From Ciona intestinalis (taxonomy: Eukaryota > Chordata > Ascidiacea > Phlebobranchia > Cionidae), in NCBI RefSeq assembly GCF_000224145.3, contig NC_020168.2, positions 5,775,479 through 5,839,478 on the forward strand: a stretch of DNA of 64,000 bases, read 5' to 3'. Both the position numbers and the translations under genes were made by a program. Positions 12,829 to 26,300 of this stretch are shown one piece after another. The notes beneath the pieces are model-generated. The model ran no database searches, had not been told where the DNA came from, and was given only the letters and a program-made list of their open reading frames with translations. Numbering within the stretch: position 1 is the stretch's first letter; each line of letters begins with the position of its first letter.

Positions 12829-15800
12829 GTAATTTGTTTCCTTAAAAAAATTATTTATGGAATTAATTCCCAAAATATCCATACGACTGAAACGTCACGC
12901 ACTTATAGCATCTGCATTAACGACCTACATTAGGAATTGTGAAACCGCCAACAAGGTGTACGCAGATATTTACAGTCCTTGACAATTGAATGCGTCGTAT
13001 CCAGGATACGGTGACGCATGTGATGGTATGAACGTCCAAACAATCGCGGTGAGCGTTTATTTGTAACGTAGAAGAAAGCACGCGGTAAGCTAAAACGGTT
13101 GCTTTCCTATATAGGCCCGTGCTACGCACATATACATCTATATAAAGGGAACGTCACCTTACCTCGTTGTTGGACGTTCTGAGCGTCGTAAGCAGCGCTC
13201 ACAGTGTGAAATTTTAAATATTGGAATAATTTGACTTCCTATTTTAAAATATCGGAGTACGAATTCGAGTAAGTTGAAAACACAAACCGTCAAACTTAGA
13301 TCGATATTGGAACGTAGGCCTCCTGACACTAAGCAGTGCACTGTGGCGCTTAATGCGTCGCTTAGCGTGCTCCCCGCTCTGAGGTTAAACGTGTAATTGG
13401 AATCGTGTGCCGCCATCCAATTAATAAACTGAAGGTCAGAACAAGACAGAAAGCAGTAAGAGTATCTCTGTAAAAAAGTTTGGTTGTAAACGTGATGTTA
13501 GATTTTGTTGAATTTTTACGTTTTGATGACACGCAAGCTGCTTTGTGCGTCATTTTAACCAAAATGTCGCGGGCGCTGTTCCGTTTTTCAGTGTGAGCGA
13601 AAAGTACAGCTTATTTTATTTTCGCTTTTCAGCAGCTCTCTCTCGCGTTGATGTGATGTATACAAAACAAGTGCCGACTTCACCATAGGTGCAACGACAA
13701 GGTGAAAGGACAGCCTAACAATGACGAACGACTCGTAAACACGTTCAAATTAATAGGCCTAAAATATCTAGGTTGTAATTCAAAGAGAAAACAAAAGAAA
13801 TATAATTTTCTGCGGTGAGACATCGTACGTCTTAATAAAGCGCGGTGCGTTACTAATTTTTTCGCTAAATATCATGTGTGTATTTATGTGTTATTGGATT
13901 ATAAAGATTATCGCAGCCGTGTTGAAAAATAGTGTTTAAACCAAAATCCTGGAAATTTTATTTTAGGTTTTTACCAGTTTTATAATTCAGGCAGACCACA
14001 CTACAGCGTGTTTATTCTTACAAGTGCTGTGGTTAGCTTATAGTTTTAAAATAAGACTTATTCGCACTGACTCTTTAATTGAAACTATTTCAATTATCCA
14101 ATGTTGCTGTTCGACGCTAAAAAAGGTGTTTAATAAACTATTCTTGTAGAAGATTTAAGTATTTTCGATAACTATAATTTATAAATTATAACACCCAAAC
14201 GGACTTGCAATGCGTCGTTACTGGCTTTGCAATTATGTAGATTTTACTCGGTCAAAAAAAAAACATTAAACTCTCTTTACCAACACGTGCAGTAGATATC
14301 AAACAACAACAAACTTTAAGCCTTAAATCTGGACAGATGTGACCGATCACCCGGCCAAGGTGATGTTATTGTAAACAACGATTGTAATTCAGTCTAAAAT
14401 ATTTGAACAGATTTAGCAGACGTGCGTGACAGTGTAAACATATATGCATTACTTCTGTTTGAGTTTTGATATTATTTGAATGGTTATTTAACTATTTTCA
14501 TTTGTCAAAATTGCCGTAATCCGAAAATTAAAGTTGAGTTGGAATTTGACGCGCGATAAATTTCCCATAATTCGGCTCATAAATCAAAACCTGTCGGAGC
14601 ATGAGCGTACGGCTTGTGCGATAGTGTCGGGTGATATCTCATCGGTAAAATAAATCTTTCAGCGAGGCAAGGTGACTGCAGGCCTAATTGCGAACGCCGC
14701 AAATTGAGCTGTTGAGATGTGACGCGTGATTAAAGAGATCTTGACCCAAAAACTAAATCATAAACACATTCACCGCTATGTACGGTGTTGGTAATATGAG
14801 TTACCTAGGCATACCCGAAAGAACGATTTAAGCTCATGTTAAATGTAAGAAGTTAGAGGTTCAATTTACTTGACTGCAAAAGTAGCATTTTAAAGTCCAG
14901 AGACGTTTTTATCTGTTGTGTGGCATGCTGGTGTATATTATAACGTAAATACATTACATATATGCTGTATAAGATATGTAGAACGTACACCATCGCATAT
15001 GCACAGCAGAGGTACAGCACGTTTACTAGTCATGTGATTTCCCAATGCGCCGACGAACAAGTATATGTAGACAACATGTTGTTTAGATTTTGAAAGCCAC
15101 CGTCGCCCATGAACTCACGTTTCCTGCGACAAACAGTGCTTAAATTATAGTCGGAACTCCGTGATGAGTAGTTCTGCTTAGAAGTCCACGCTTTCCGATA
15201 AGATCACAAAGGTAGGAGAGATTCAAAGCGTCTTTAATCATCGCAAGCTGTGGTTGATTCGGCTTAAAAAGCCTGGCGAGGTAGTGGCACGAAGCGGAAG
15301 AATGAACACAGATAGGTCATTATACGAGAACAGCCCTTAACTGTAGCGAGTTGGTTTGCTGATCAATTAGGCGACTTATCATTACACGTGTCGGCGCTAT
15401 CAGTGTTCTGCTACACACGGGGTCTTCGCATTCCTGAGCAGTCCGTTCGTCCGGTAGTCGGACAAAAAGGGATCATTCATAAGCCGGAACGGATATTTAA
15501 GGGACAGCTTTGATACGTGATGATCATACCGATGTTTAAATACAGATTGCTGACCGGGAAGCCGCTCACGGGTTGCTGCTAAGCAAATAAACCTCGATAT
15601 TACGTAAGTCGATAAGAAGACTGCTACAATGGGCGTCATTGTACATTTACAGGTACTACATGTGGTGTGGGAGGGTAAAGGGATAAATGTATGTTCGAAA
15701 CACAAGACAGTTCCTAAGGCGTACCATTTGAAAGAATCCATTTTATTTCTGTGACCGCTAAAAAACAAAATGGTGACCTGTTCAGCGGTGAATCGAGACT

Positions 15801-18800
15801 GTTGATAAACGCTGCGAATACATTCAAGTCTCGCGGGCATGTCTGATTGTGGTAATCGGTATTAGCAATAATACGAGAACAACGTTGTGGCTTTTGCGAA
15901 TAGAGAAAAAAATTATCCTAATTTCGCTTTTATCTGGCCTAAGTCGGTTGGCTCTTTTGCGTAGGATGTCCAGCAACACGGTATGCTGCATTACGCATCT
16001 GATCACCGAAGGCTGTTTTCGGTAAATGGACTAATCTTGTTTATTCCAGTCTTATCCGCTTCGCCGGAACAGCAGGCTAAAAGGCGAAGTCGTACTGAGT
16101 CGGTCACGTTTTTGTACTGGGCGGCTGCTAGCAGGTAAAACTGTGGGCATGCTCGTGTAGAAGGACCTTATATGGTCGTCTTATGCATGTTGTCTCACGC
16201 AACTTCGCAATCCAATCAAAGCCTGCGAAAAATCAGACGAAAAAATAAAAGGCAGGGCGATGCTAGGGATGAATGAAATATACATGAGATCAGCCATCTC
16301 GACTTTAATGTAAGCCCGCCCCGCGCAGCACCCGTGCCCGCAAAACAAATCCCACGCTTTCTCGGAGTCGTAAGTCTTTATATTGACACGTTTCAAGCCA
16401 CGAACACAACTGCTAAGCGTTGGGTTTTTAAAAAGGTTTCCTCGCCGGACGGAAGCGCGACATTTTAGCGAGCGTGTCATTCATTATAAACGTTGGAAAA
16501 TCTCCAATAAACCTGGCATGCCACCGGCTTGATTACAATCGTTTTTGTGATCCGAAGGTAAACGAAGAGTCTGTCGAGTGACGTCCGGCTCGTGCCGGTC
16601 CGTTTAATTATGCAGCTCTCCTTTCCGCGCGCGTCAGATTAAGACGTTCTGTTTACAAGCGGCGGAAAATCGCGCAGGTAATCGCTGTTTGCAGATGCAG
16701 ACGTCGCGTTCGATCCAAAACAGTTCCGCTTCGTCAGTGGCAAATTGAAAGCGTCACTGGGCCTTTCCAGGCCGCCCAAATATCGTTTAACTGGCGGTTA
16801 AATCATGACTGAGAGTGCATTCTGTCGTCGGTCATGAAGTGCGAAGAAGCAATGGACATTCACCTATCACGCTCGTGATTAGGTCGAAATTTGCAACTGC
16901 CCATAACAATTACTGAGTTGTCGTATAAGAAGATTGTTATCGATTACCTTGGTGACATTGAACCCATCTGTTGGTTTAACTTACTGGGGCTATTCACTAG
17001 GGAAACAAGTGAAATGACGTGTGTCAAACTCGCTTAAATTCAATCTGCAACTTCTACGACAGCCAGACCAAAGCAGGCTTTGATTGCGTTGGCGGGCCGG
17101 GAAGGAATCTTCTTTTAAATGGCTTAGATCATCGTCAATATAGCGTGACTTGGTAATCGCAAGTGGCGACTTAAAGAGCGATCAACAACAACAACAACTC
17201 TATATCAAAATAGATCGGGAATTTCTTGAGAAAGCTTCTGTCCCGTTCTCACTTCTAATTTCGAGAGCACACTTCTCTATAGCGACCAGATCGTTTTATA
17301 ATTACAACAGAGTCCGAACTCTTGACGAACGATCGCCATCGGTACCTTGATGAGAAAAATTGCTCGCGTTTCAAGATAATCGATTATTTGTGGTGACAAC
17401 TGGCCACTATTTGTAGTGATACAGTCGGTCAGTGGCAATTTAAACCGGTGCTTTATGGAGGGCACGAGGTGGCCAGTGATGCTCATGAATTTCCGGTACT
17501 TTCGCTGGTTAAAGATTATTATTCCACTCCTTATCTAGATAAAAATCGGATGCAGTTGCGTGAACAGTAAAAACATATTTTTAAATTAAAGAAAATCGCA
17601 GCCAGGGCCGCGCCTGTTTTCTGCGGACCATCAAGCCGCTGATTTTCTTACAGACTGTCTTATTATAAAACGACAAAGACGAGCATTTCTGCGACTGCGG
17701 TTAAACGTTTCTTACTCGAAACCAATAAAGTGGAAATCGCACCACCGCTATTTGTATTTAGCCTCAGACTGTTGTTTTCTGGTCAAAGAAATCTTCCTTG
17801 ACCGCGACCCTTCTGTTACAAATGCATATAATGTATTGACGGCTACCGCAAACGACAGGACGTATGGAGAACAATATATGCAGATATAAATACGCGCCCA
17901 CGTCCAATCGTTAATAACCCTACGTTTGCCTATTAATAAACGTCAGTGGTGAACGTAGAGTGTGGGGACGTTTCCTCTTTAGCTATCTATACACACTGTG
18001 TCATGTGCATTGTCTATGTGGTACACCGCAATCACAATAGCATCTCATCTATTAGACGATTAATTTTTAGATCGTGACCGGCTCATGCCATATACAAGAT
18101 AAAGTGTTGAAACGTTCGTGGCAACGCACTTGTCTGTTAAGTGGAATCGAAAGATTGGATTCTCTGTATCATTAGAGTTTTATACGAAATGGCCGTCATC
18201 TCAGTCCTGACCGGACAGTAAGCATACGCCGGCCACTACAGTGCTATGATTCCCACGACACGGGTAGTTCAAGTGCGGTTACGTTTGGTCTCAACACGAC
18301 TAGTCACTTACGCGTACGCTAGTCGCTCGTCGGCAGCGTCAGATTTCTGGCATGGATCGCCGGTGGTTCGTTATGAATAATATATCTCGTCACATGCGAT
18401 TAAAATACACGCATATCGCATTTCCCCGCCAGCGTCTCCATTCATTATGCAACGCATCCCTCACGATAATAAGTCACCAGCTTTTCCCGTCCGTCCAATT
18501 AAGCACAGGCCTTCGAACTTCGCCGTCAATTTTTGATTCCGCAGCCAAGTTTGGCTGTCGGAGTGATGGCCGACAAGGGTCGTGTAAAAGGCAATCAGCA
18601 CTTGGTTACTTACGCACGGATTCGACGCTAAACGAGCGATCGAAAATGGTTAGCGGCTTTAGCTTAAAAGCAGGAACGAGCTATATTTTATGTCAATCAT
18701 AACAGCAGCATACGGAAACAAACTTATATATACCTCTATACAGAACCGGTCAGTTTTGGTATTGTATTCCATTTAATTAATGATCTAAATAAACGAGCAA

Positions 18801-21231
18801 TTCGATGACAGACTAAGGGTGTATATAAGGCCGCTCATAAAATTTGTAAAATGGAATCGGTTACAGCAAATTAAGGGAACCGGGTTTTAATCGTAGCACA
18901 GGGAGCTCAGAGAACGGATCTTGTTCACGTAAGGTGCCAAACAAATAAGGCATGTGCTGCTAAGATTTGTCCCGTGGCGGAAAACAGCTCAATTACAACG
19001 CTTGCAAGAACAATAGGCTGTTTAAGCGAAAGCGGCGATAGGCCACACGCTTTCATGTTGTAAAGTGCTGTACAGTATGGTCAGTTAATTAATGGCAGGA
19101 GGTTGTACAGGTCGCAGCGCCAAGCGATGGTGATCGCATATTTAAAACAAAGGTATATATGCTAGAAAATGGACAGGTTAGTTTGCGTATACACAAATCA
19201 ATTGCCGAGAATGTTATGCTAGAACTTTTAAAAATATGCAAGCAAAACGGGAAAAAAAAAAAGAAAACTTGAGTTCATTGGCATTTGCTATATATTATTC
19301 GTTTTAGGTAGATTTATTAAATTTTGTCCCTGTTGTACCGAATATCTTATAACTGGTCAATTTTGAACTGAAACGGTCGTATAATTTACCTCAAGGAAAC
19401 TTTTCATCGAGCCCGGCTTAACTTCTGTCGTTATAGATCGGCATGGCTTGATGAAATTAACCGAAAGACGGTCAGTGCAAATTCCATTAGACGGAAATCC
19501 AGTCGCGACGCGGGGTCACCGCGCTAGTGCTTAATCAGATCGCTCATTGGTTCGATTATTAATTCGTCGGGCGAGTCTTGTTTGTACGATGGTGGGTCGA
19601 CGAACGCGCAGACAGCTGGAGCAGCGACGACCTGGGCCGTTGCCTCGCGGAAAAGCGGAAACAAGGCGAGTTTAATGGAACGCGATCGAAATTCGTGAGG
19701 TATATAGTGAAGTTCGGTGTAAGCATAAACGGATTGTTCAATTTTAAAGCCGATTTAAAAATAACGAAGAATAAATGAAAACAGCAGTTTGGGCTTGAAC
19801 TCGAATGGCGACTTTGCCTTTTGCGATTTTTATTAAGCGGTTTCGGTAAAATTCTTTTAGACAAACCTCAGGCATTCCAAGCAGGGGCCATTGACGCAGG
19901 TAAACTTGTAAACGACGCACTACTTCGGCAATTTCGTTTATATTTTCGATTGGTAGATATTATCTGGATGTAATCAAGGCTTATAGGAGAAATGCTGCGC
20001 TTGTCTAGAAAAAAAACGCCGATTTCTAAGCGAATATGAGATCGCCTAATAAAGACATTTAATATAAATGATACTTTAAACGAAATTTGACCTATACTTG
20101 TTAAACATAATGGCTTTTATATCACATTCATACGTAATTTTAATTTCGTTAAACGCATTCTACAATGCCGTGGTGCTGCATACCTACCTTTATTATGGAG
20201 AAAAGGGTTACGAGAATATAGTTGAGAAAACGTTTAAGAAAAACGTTTGCGGCTAAATCTGTAATATATTTTATTCTATATGGATTTTTAATTTATCGAC
20301 ACGATATGAACGTCGAAAAAGTTTAATTGTGCTGTCATTGAATTTCTTGGTTACTTTATAAAATTGTTTATTCGGCTCGAAAATTCGTTTAGCAACTTAA
20401 ATAAAATGTTAATTTAAACGTAAGAATATTAAAACAAGTTAGTAACAACAAACAGAACAAATATTTTAGTTATCACATTGTAGCCATTATTGGTTTTAGC
20501 CAAATGCGTTAACATTTACGCGTTATCCGATTGATGAGTGCGTGAACTTGTCGAACTTGTATGAAGGACGTCCCAAGAATAAGCCAGCCCGATAAAATGC
20601 CGATGGAAATGTTAGAATAATCTCAACATCATCATGATAATCTTGCCCGGGGATTAAATGTGCATGAATTTCTGCAAAATTGTTGAATGCACAAAAGCAC
20701 CGCTTCGGATTTAGTGATGACGAATTTAACGTTTGGCCCACCTATATTTGCGCTTTTACCGCATACCATACAATCAGCTCAAATTTCACGCTTATTGGCG
20801 ACCTATATCGAAACACAGTGATGCAGACGCACCCTTCGCATGAATCTTTGTGAAAATAGTTGCAGGATGAAATCGCAGTTGCGGAAAATCCGACGAACGA
20901 ACATTTAACGCTCTTCTAAAATCCGATACCGCAAACGGTCCCGAGAAGTGACATTTCCAAGGCAGGGATTCGTTTAATGTCAGGTCGTGAGCAAGCGCAT
21001 GTTCAGCACATTCTAGGTGTATTCTTGGCACAAATTGAACCATTTTGTTTAGAATTGGCGACTTAAAAGAGCAATTCGCAAGTTTAATCATTCCATTTGC
21101 TTATTGGCATTCTCAAACGGCGGAAAGGGTTTTATAAGAAAATATTTTAAAAAATCTTCAAGTGTTTTGGAAACTATAGAAAAACTATAGCAGTAGATTA
21201 AAATTGTGTGTAAAATTTTGTGTGTGTATAT

Positions 21232-21870
21232 GTATAGTAGGATGGGGGAAGATGGGACATTTTGTCAGATAAGACGTTTTTTTAATTTTCTTTTTACGGA
21301 CCCCCATTTAATGATAATTAAGAAAATGTTGTTGTAGATATATTCGACAGTAATATCACGACTTTATAAAACCCGCGACAAAACTGATTACTGTTTTAAA
21401 ATATTTAAAAAAAATATGTAAAAGAGAAACAGTAGAATTTAAACAGGTGCGAAATAGTAAGGTGCTATACTTCTGAATGTCGCAAAAATAATACTAAGGC
21501 CAATAAAGTTTTGTAAAATTACGTGAGCAAAGAAAAGAATGTTTAAACCTGATTTTCAAAGCGTACAGTATTATTTTGTGTTATTTACTCGTATTTCTAA
21601 TAATAAATTTCCCCTAATAATCAAAATTAACATTTATTTTAAACTGTCCCTTTTTATCCTGTGTTTTTTCGAATTTGTAAAATTTCACCTGTTGTGCGGA
21701 TCGCTAAATAACTCCGTGTGTTTTATTATATTTTTTTTGAATTGCTGTCAATCAATAAAGGAAGGATAGTACTAATTTGTAGTATTACCCAAAAACCGCA
21801 ATCTATTTTGATTTTGAAAATATTTGGCAATATGTGCTTAAGTGTCCTATCTTCCCCCATTGTACTATAA
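21232..21870. mobile_element. Long MITE-like element (about 640 bp), copy 3
   Basis: It starts tatagtaggatgggggaaga and ends cttcccccattgtactata, clear inverted termini of the family, but is about three times the usual 200 bp. The extra AT-rich interior has no recognisable coding sequence. It may be a longer family member or a standard copy with an insertion. Confidence 0.55.
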
Positions 21871-22183
21871 TATTTTTTAAATTACTTAATAGTTTATTGT
21901 AAGAACTTAAAAAATACTTATAGCAGCACGCAACAGCTAACAATAACTATTTTTAATTTATAGTTTGCAACAAAAAATCTAATTTTAAAAATTAGAGAAG
22001 CATTTAAGTAAACATTTCAAGGTGTATTTTAGTAGTACAAGTACCGATCGTACACATTATGAGCGCAGATCGTACACATTATTGTGTACAGCTTTACTAT
22101 GGAGCATTGTAAAAAAATATTCTGTATGAGTAAATATTAACTCATGCCGTAAAAAAGTTAAAACAGTCCGGAATAAACGATGA

Positions 22184-22372
22184 AGTACTGTGGGGTAAGA
22201 TGGGACACCTTTAGATAATATCTAAGTTTCCTTACCGTGTTTTAAACAATTAACAACGATTTGTGGAAGCTGTGAGGATACAGTATTATACTTCTTTGAA
22301 TGTTCTTTGTTTACTGCCAAACGGGACGAGAAAATAGAATAAAAGGTGTCCCATTTCCCCCAATCTGCTTTA
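22184..22372. mobile_element. MITE-like repeat, copy 4
   Basis: It begins agtactgtggggtaagatgg, ends ggtgtcccatttcccccaat, and has the internal gtttactgccaaacgggac block. It is a full-length copy of about 190 bp in the orientation opposite to copy 5. Confidence 0.75.
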
Positions 22373-22600
22373 TTTGTTTAATTAAAATGGAATAAACAAA
22401 TTTTGAATGGCGACCGTTTTAAAATATTTTTCTTTTTTAAAGAATGGTTTAGAAATATCCCAGGGGATAATTAAGTGCGGTAGAATAAAGGTTAGAAACA
22501 CAAAATGTGGATGTATCAATGCATGGTATGAGACATATAGTGTGTAATCTTCTAGCAGGAATTATTTAATTTAACATCTGCGCATATTTTTGTTATGGCG

Positions 22601-22705
22601 TTTTGCTTAAAATAAATAGGTTTTTGCTTAAAAAAAATATGTTTTTGCTTAATATAAATATGTTTTCGCTTAAAAAAAATATGTTTTTGCTTAAAATAAA
22701 TATTT
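22601..22705. repeat. Minisatellite, about 21 bp x 5
   Basis: Five units of a roughly 21 bp motif, tttttgcttaaaataaatat, run head to tail. The units differ at one to three positions and partly alternate between an AATAAAT and an AAAAAAT variant. An open frame across it encodes a KQKHIFFK-type repeat and is simply a product of the array. Confidence 0.85.
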
Positions 22706-23392
22706 TTTATTTTTCGCGAATTGTAGTTTTTTAACATCGCGAATGTCGTTTTAGGAAAACTTCTGTTAAATGTTATTTACGTCAGTTCGAGTTCTGATTA
22801 TTTACGGAAAGAAATGCGTTTTTAACATTTAAGATTAAGAGGTTTATACAAGAACTCTGCTGAAGTATATGCACTACTAGACTATTTAAATAAACAAACA
22901 CAAAAAAAACAAGAAATTATCTACAAGTTGAAACACACATACATTTCGAGATTACCGTTCTTTTTTAAATAAATGGTTACGATCAAAATGCGTTGAAAAA
23001 AATCATAAACCTTTGTTGTTTAAAAACATAATACTATGTGGAGTGGATATTTTAATTTGTGTTACATAGTTGAGCACACATATTACCAAGTAGTCTATCA
23101 AAACACGAGTTGTAAGCAAGTAAAAATACAAACGCGACTCGTCGGACCTACTGGTGGCGCCCAACATAAATCTATCGCCTTTCTTGATTCTCTCGACCTG
23201 GAAGCAATGGCCGATGCCTTTTTTATTCGTTACTGCCAAAGAGATGCTTGCGCACGGGGCAGAAGATTTTAATCGCTTGTGTACATCATCGTTGATACTC
23301 GTAGCATCTCAACGGGAGTAAATTTAATAAATGCAAGAAGTTATACTGTATGGTTTGAATGCTCTAGGTCAATGTTTTTGTTTTGTACGCAG

Positions 23393-26300
23393 GTTGATTT
23401 CGTTTAGAACTTGTTTAAGTCGCATTTTTATTAAAAGTGAAGCATAATTAACAGCGTGCATATGATGCTCCTTCCGCAGCCGCTTGGTCTTGGACCAAAC
23501 GAAACAAACAAGCCAGGCTATTTCGGCGATTCCTCAGTCAGTCCTTCACCGTTGGTCGTTTCGGTTTCGAGTTCGGCACACCACGTCGGGGATCCAGCCG
23601 CCCAAGTCTATTCGACCGGAGAAGGGTGCTTCGTGCCCGGCCGAATGCAGTCGGAGCTGCCCGGTCTTAATATGTACGCCGGACCAGGCGGATCATCGGC
23701 TCTAAACTTCGCCGGCAAACTATGGCGGAGTTCCCGCCGCCGTAGGAAGTGCGCCCGGCCTCGTCCCACCCCATTACGGATCAACAGGAATGGACCATTC
23801 GCCCTACTACTCGTCCCTGGTAAGTTTTGTTAAAATGGCGTCAGTTAATCTGTACAGTAGGAAAGTGATTTAATTATAAAAATGGACGGTAAAGGTCGTC
23901 GCTATATATCGCTTTCAGTAATTTTAAGTGCCAACTTTGTCGGGCAGACAGGCTTTCATTAGCCCGCTTTAATTGCCGTATTGGTCTCGCTTTAAAGTAC
24001 TTGCTTTGGGCTTGGTTTTAACTGTTGATGGCCGAGAGCGCGGGATTGAACGACGTTTAATTCCCACGATCACTTTGCTTGCATCGTACCTTCGGTTATG
24101 AAGGTACACCGCTAGCCAGGTTGGGAGAAATACGTAATTTGTTTTCTTGAAACTGGCCTATCTCGCTATTTTTAACTATTTCTTAGCAAAGGACAAACGA
24201 TTTTACTGTAACTTTAAAAACACCGCAGATTATTCTGTTTTTCGCGCGTGTTAAACTTCTTAGCGATTATAAGCTTGAACATTAGAAACTATTATATGAC
24301 GAATACAGTGGAAATTTGGGTATTGCTCCATAGCATGACCTAGTGGTGGGAATTAACGCTACGCTGTAGTTATCGTTGGGGTTAAGGCTATAAGTGAAGG
24401 ATAAAGAGAAAGCTCATACTGGTATATATTATAATGAGGAAACATCACTGTCCTGCGCTCGGAGGAAATTAGTAATAGCTTGATCATGAGAAAAAGTCTG
24501 TCGCGTCGAGGGCTGTTTATATGCATTGTAGCTATGTTGGGCTAAGTTGATATTGCCTTAATATTTCCGTTCGTTTTAAAAAAAAACAACCATTGGATTC
24601 GCTTGCACTAGCTTTTTGTTTTATAACATCTATTCAAAGGCTGTTATATACGGGGCAAAGCGTTTAATTCTTACAATGTCTTAAATTTCTCTTACTGGAA
24701 TAAGTGAAGTTAACGAGTTTAAGGACTTGTCACGTTTCGGATTTAAATGGCAAGTCGTACGCAATACATTGGAAGGGAAATTGGCGTGCGTAAGAAAATA
24801 GCAAACCGCCTGGAAGCCGAGTTGGCATTGTTATATGCACTGTGATGTGGTTTCGAGCTGACATTACTGGGAACTGTGCTACGCCGAACAGTGAACACTC
24901 TTGATATGTATTGGCGCAACTTTTCTAATTCCATCGATTCGGGATTGTAGCGCGCGGTTGCTCAATCGAGTAGGCGTCAAAGCGAAGGAAATGTAATTCT
25001 ATATCCGAAATTACTTTCAACCGATGTAAAGTAACATTTCTTGTTTTATTTTATTTTCAGTAGGGTAGGGGAAGACGAGACACCTTTTCATTCTATTTTT
25101 TCGTCCTATTTGGTAGTAAACAAAGAATTATAAAACGATATCCCCCGACTGCAATAGACCGTTATTAATTGTTTAAAACTTGATCAGGATATTTGGATAA
25201 TATGTTCTAAAGGTTTTCGATCTTCCCCACAGCACTATATATGACCATTTTTGTTAATAGGCGCCAGCTTATGATATGAAGCCGGGTGGTACGGACGTCT
25301 GGGGTGGAAGCTACGGACAAGCACCACCGGGATATTACCCTTACGAGAACACGTTTGGAAGCCAGTACCCATACGACAGGTAATATTTTTTGCACAAAGA
25401 AGGTCGCGTGGCGATGTTACGATTGTCTTGGACTCAAACCTTCGCGTCAGTGTGGCGCGGGAGCGATTATTCGATTGTTGGTAATGTATTATTTATTGGA
25501 CGGCAAATTATTGAGTGCAATCTCGTCGGCTTTGCCCTTATGATGCGGAAATTTGAATTTAAACGCTCCCAGACGAGTTAGGTCACAGGCGAGACAAAAT
25601 GGCGTCATAGAACAAGCGCGTATTAACGAGACGCATGGATTTGCAGTGATCGGCGCAAATGCTGTGATCCAATCTTTCGCTCTTTGATTCCAAATTAAGA
25701 TATCTCTCGCTCGGTTGGGATATTCAAACGAGCGTTTTAAGATAAAAACGCCGCCTATAAATAGAGTGTAAAAGCTGTCATATAGAATTTACCAAGAAAT
25801 TTTCACGGTCTTGTTATTTGTGATGGTGGCCGCATGCACGTTTTTGGCTACATAGGCTGCATACGCCGTACCACGGCGTTCGGTAATGGCGTAGACCACA
25901 CGGAAAGCGAATTTGAAATTCCTTTCAAAGGCGGAGATATGATATGAGCGCATCATATTCAAGTGACTTCGTGTGAAATGTAATCAGTGGTCTGTACAAT
26001 CGGGGAGTCGGTGAAAGATGTAGGCGAACCAAGCTATAAAATATGCGACGCTCATTTTCCCGCCTCCCAACACATAAGTGGAGAAGATTACTATGCAAAA
26101 AATATATTGAAACCTAATTTAAAGGCAAAAATGTTTTTGATAACCTGTTCATGAGATTAAGGTAAAATGGTTCATGTTTTATTATCTTTCATCGTTCCAT
26201 TTGGTAGTAAATAAAAAAAAATCTATACTAACAACTGGATTCGTAAAATGGGATATTTACGGTAAACGAATCCATCTTACCCCATAGTACCATATTTATT

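Larger units (their letters stand above)
1..23392. other. Gene-free, CpG-rich region upstream of Irx (putative regulatory territory)
   Basis: I find no recognisable protein family on either strand here. The open frames are short (at most about 146 codons), low in known motifs and not linked by plausible splice sites. The DNA is visibly rich in CG dinucleotides and in homeodomain-like TAAT/ATTA motifs. Embedded items with their own entries are MITE-like repeats, an inverted 165 bp duplicate, a bZIP-site cluster and a minisatellite. Developmental regulators such as Iroquois genes are known to sit in long regulatory deserts, so a cis-regulatory role is the likeliest reading, but this is inference. 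Non-coding RNA genes or a far-upstream 5' UTR exon of Irx cannot be excluded. Confidence 0.6.

Noticed and set aside
15400-15840. 146-codon open frame on the - strand
   Set aside because: No recognisable domain, no flanking splice signals fitting a gene, and length is within chance for this CpG-rich DNA.
22601-22705. CRISPR-like array
   Set aside because: Units are contiguous with no unique spacers, and the genome is eukaryotic.
22552-22737. Open frame encoding KQKHIFFK-type repeats
   Set aside because: It is the translation of a non-coding minisatellite array.
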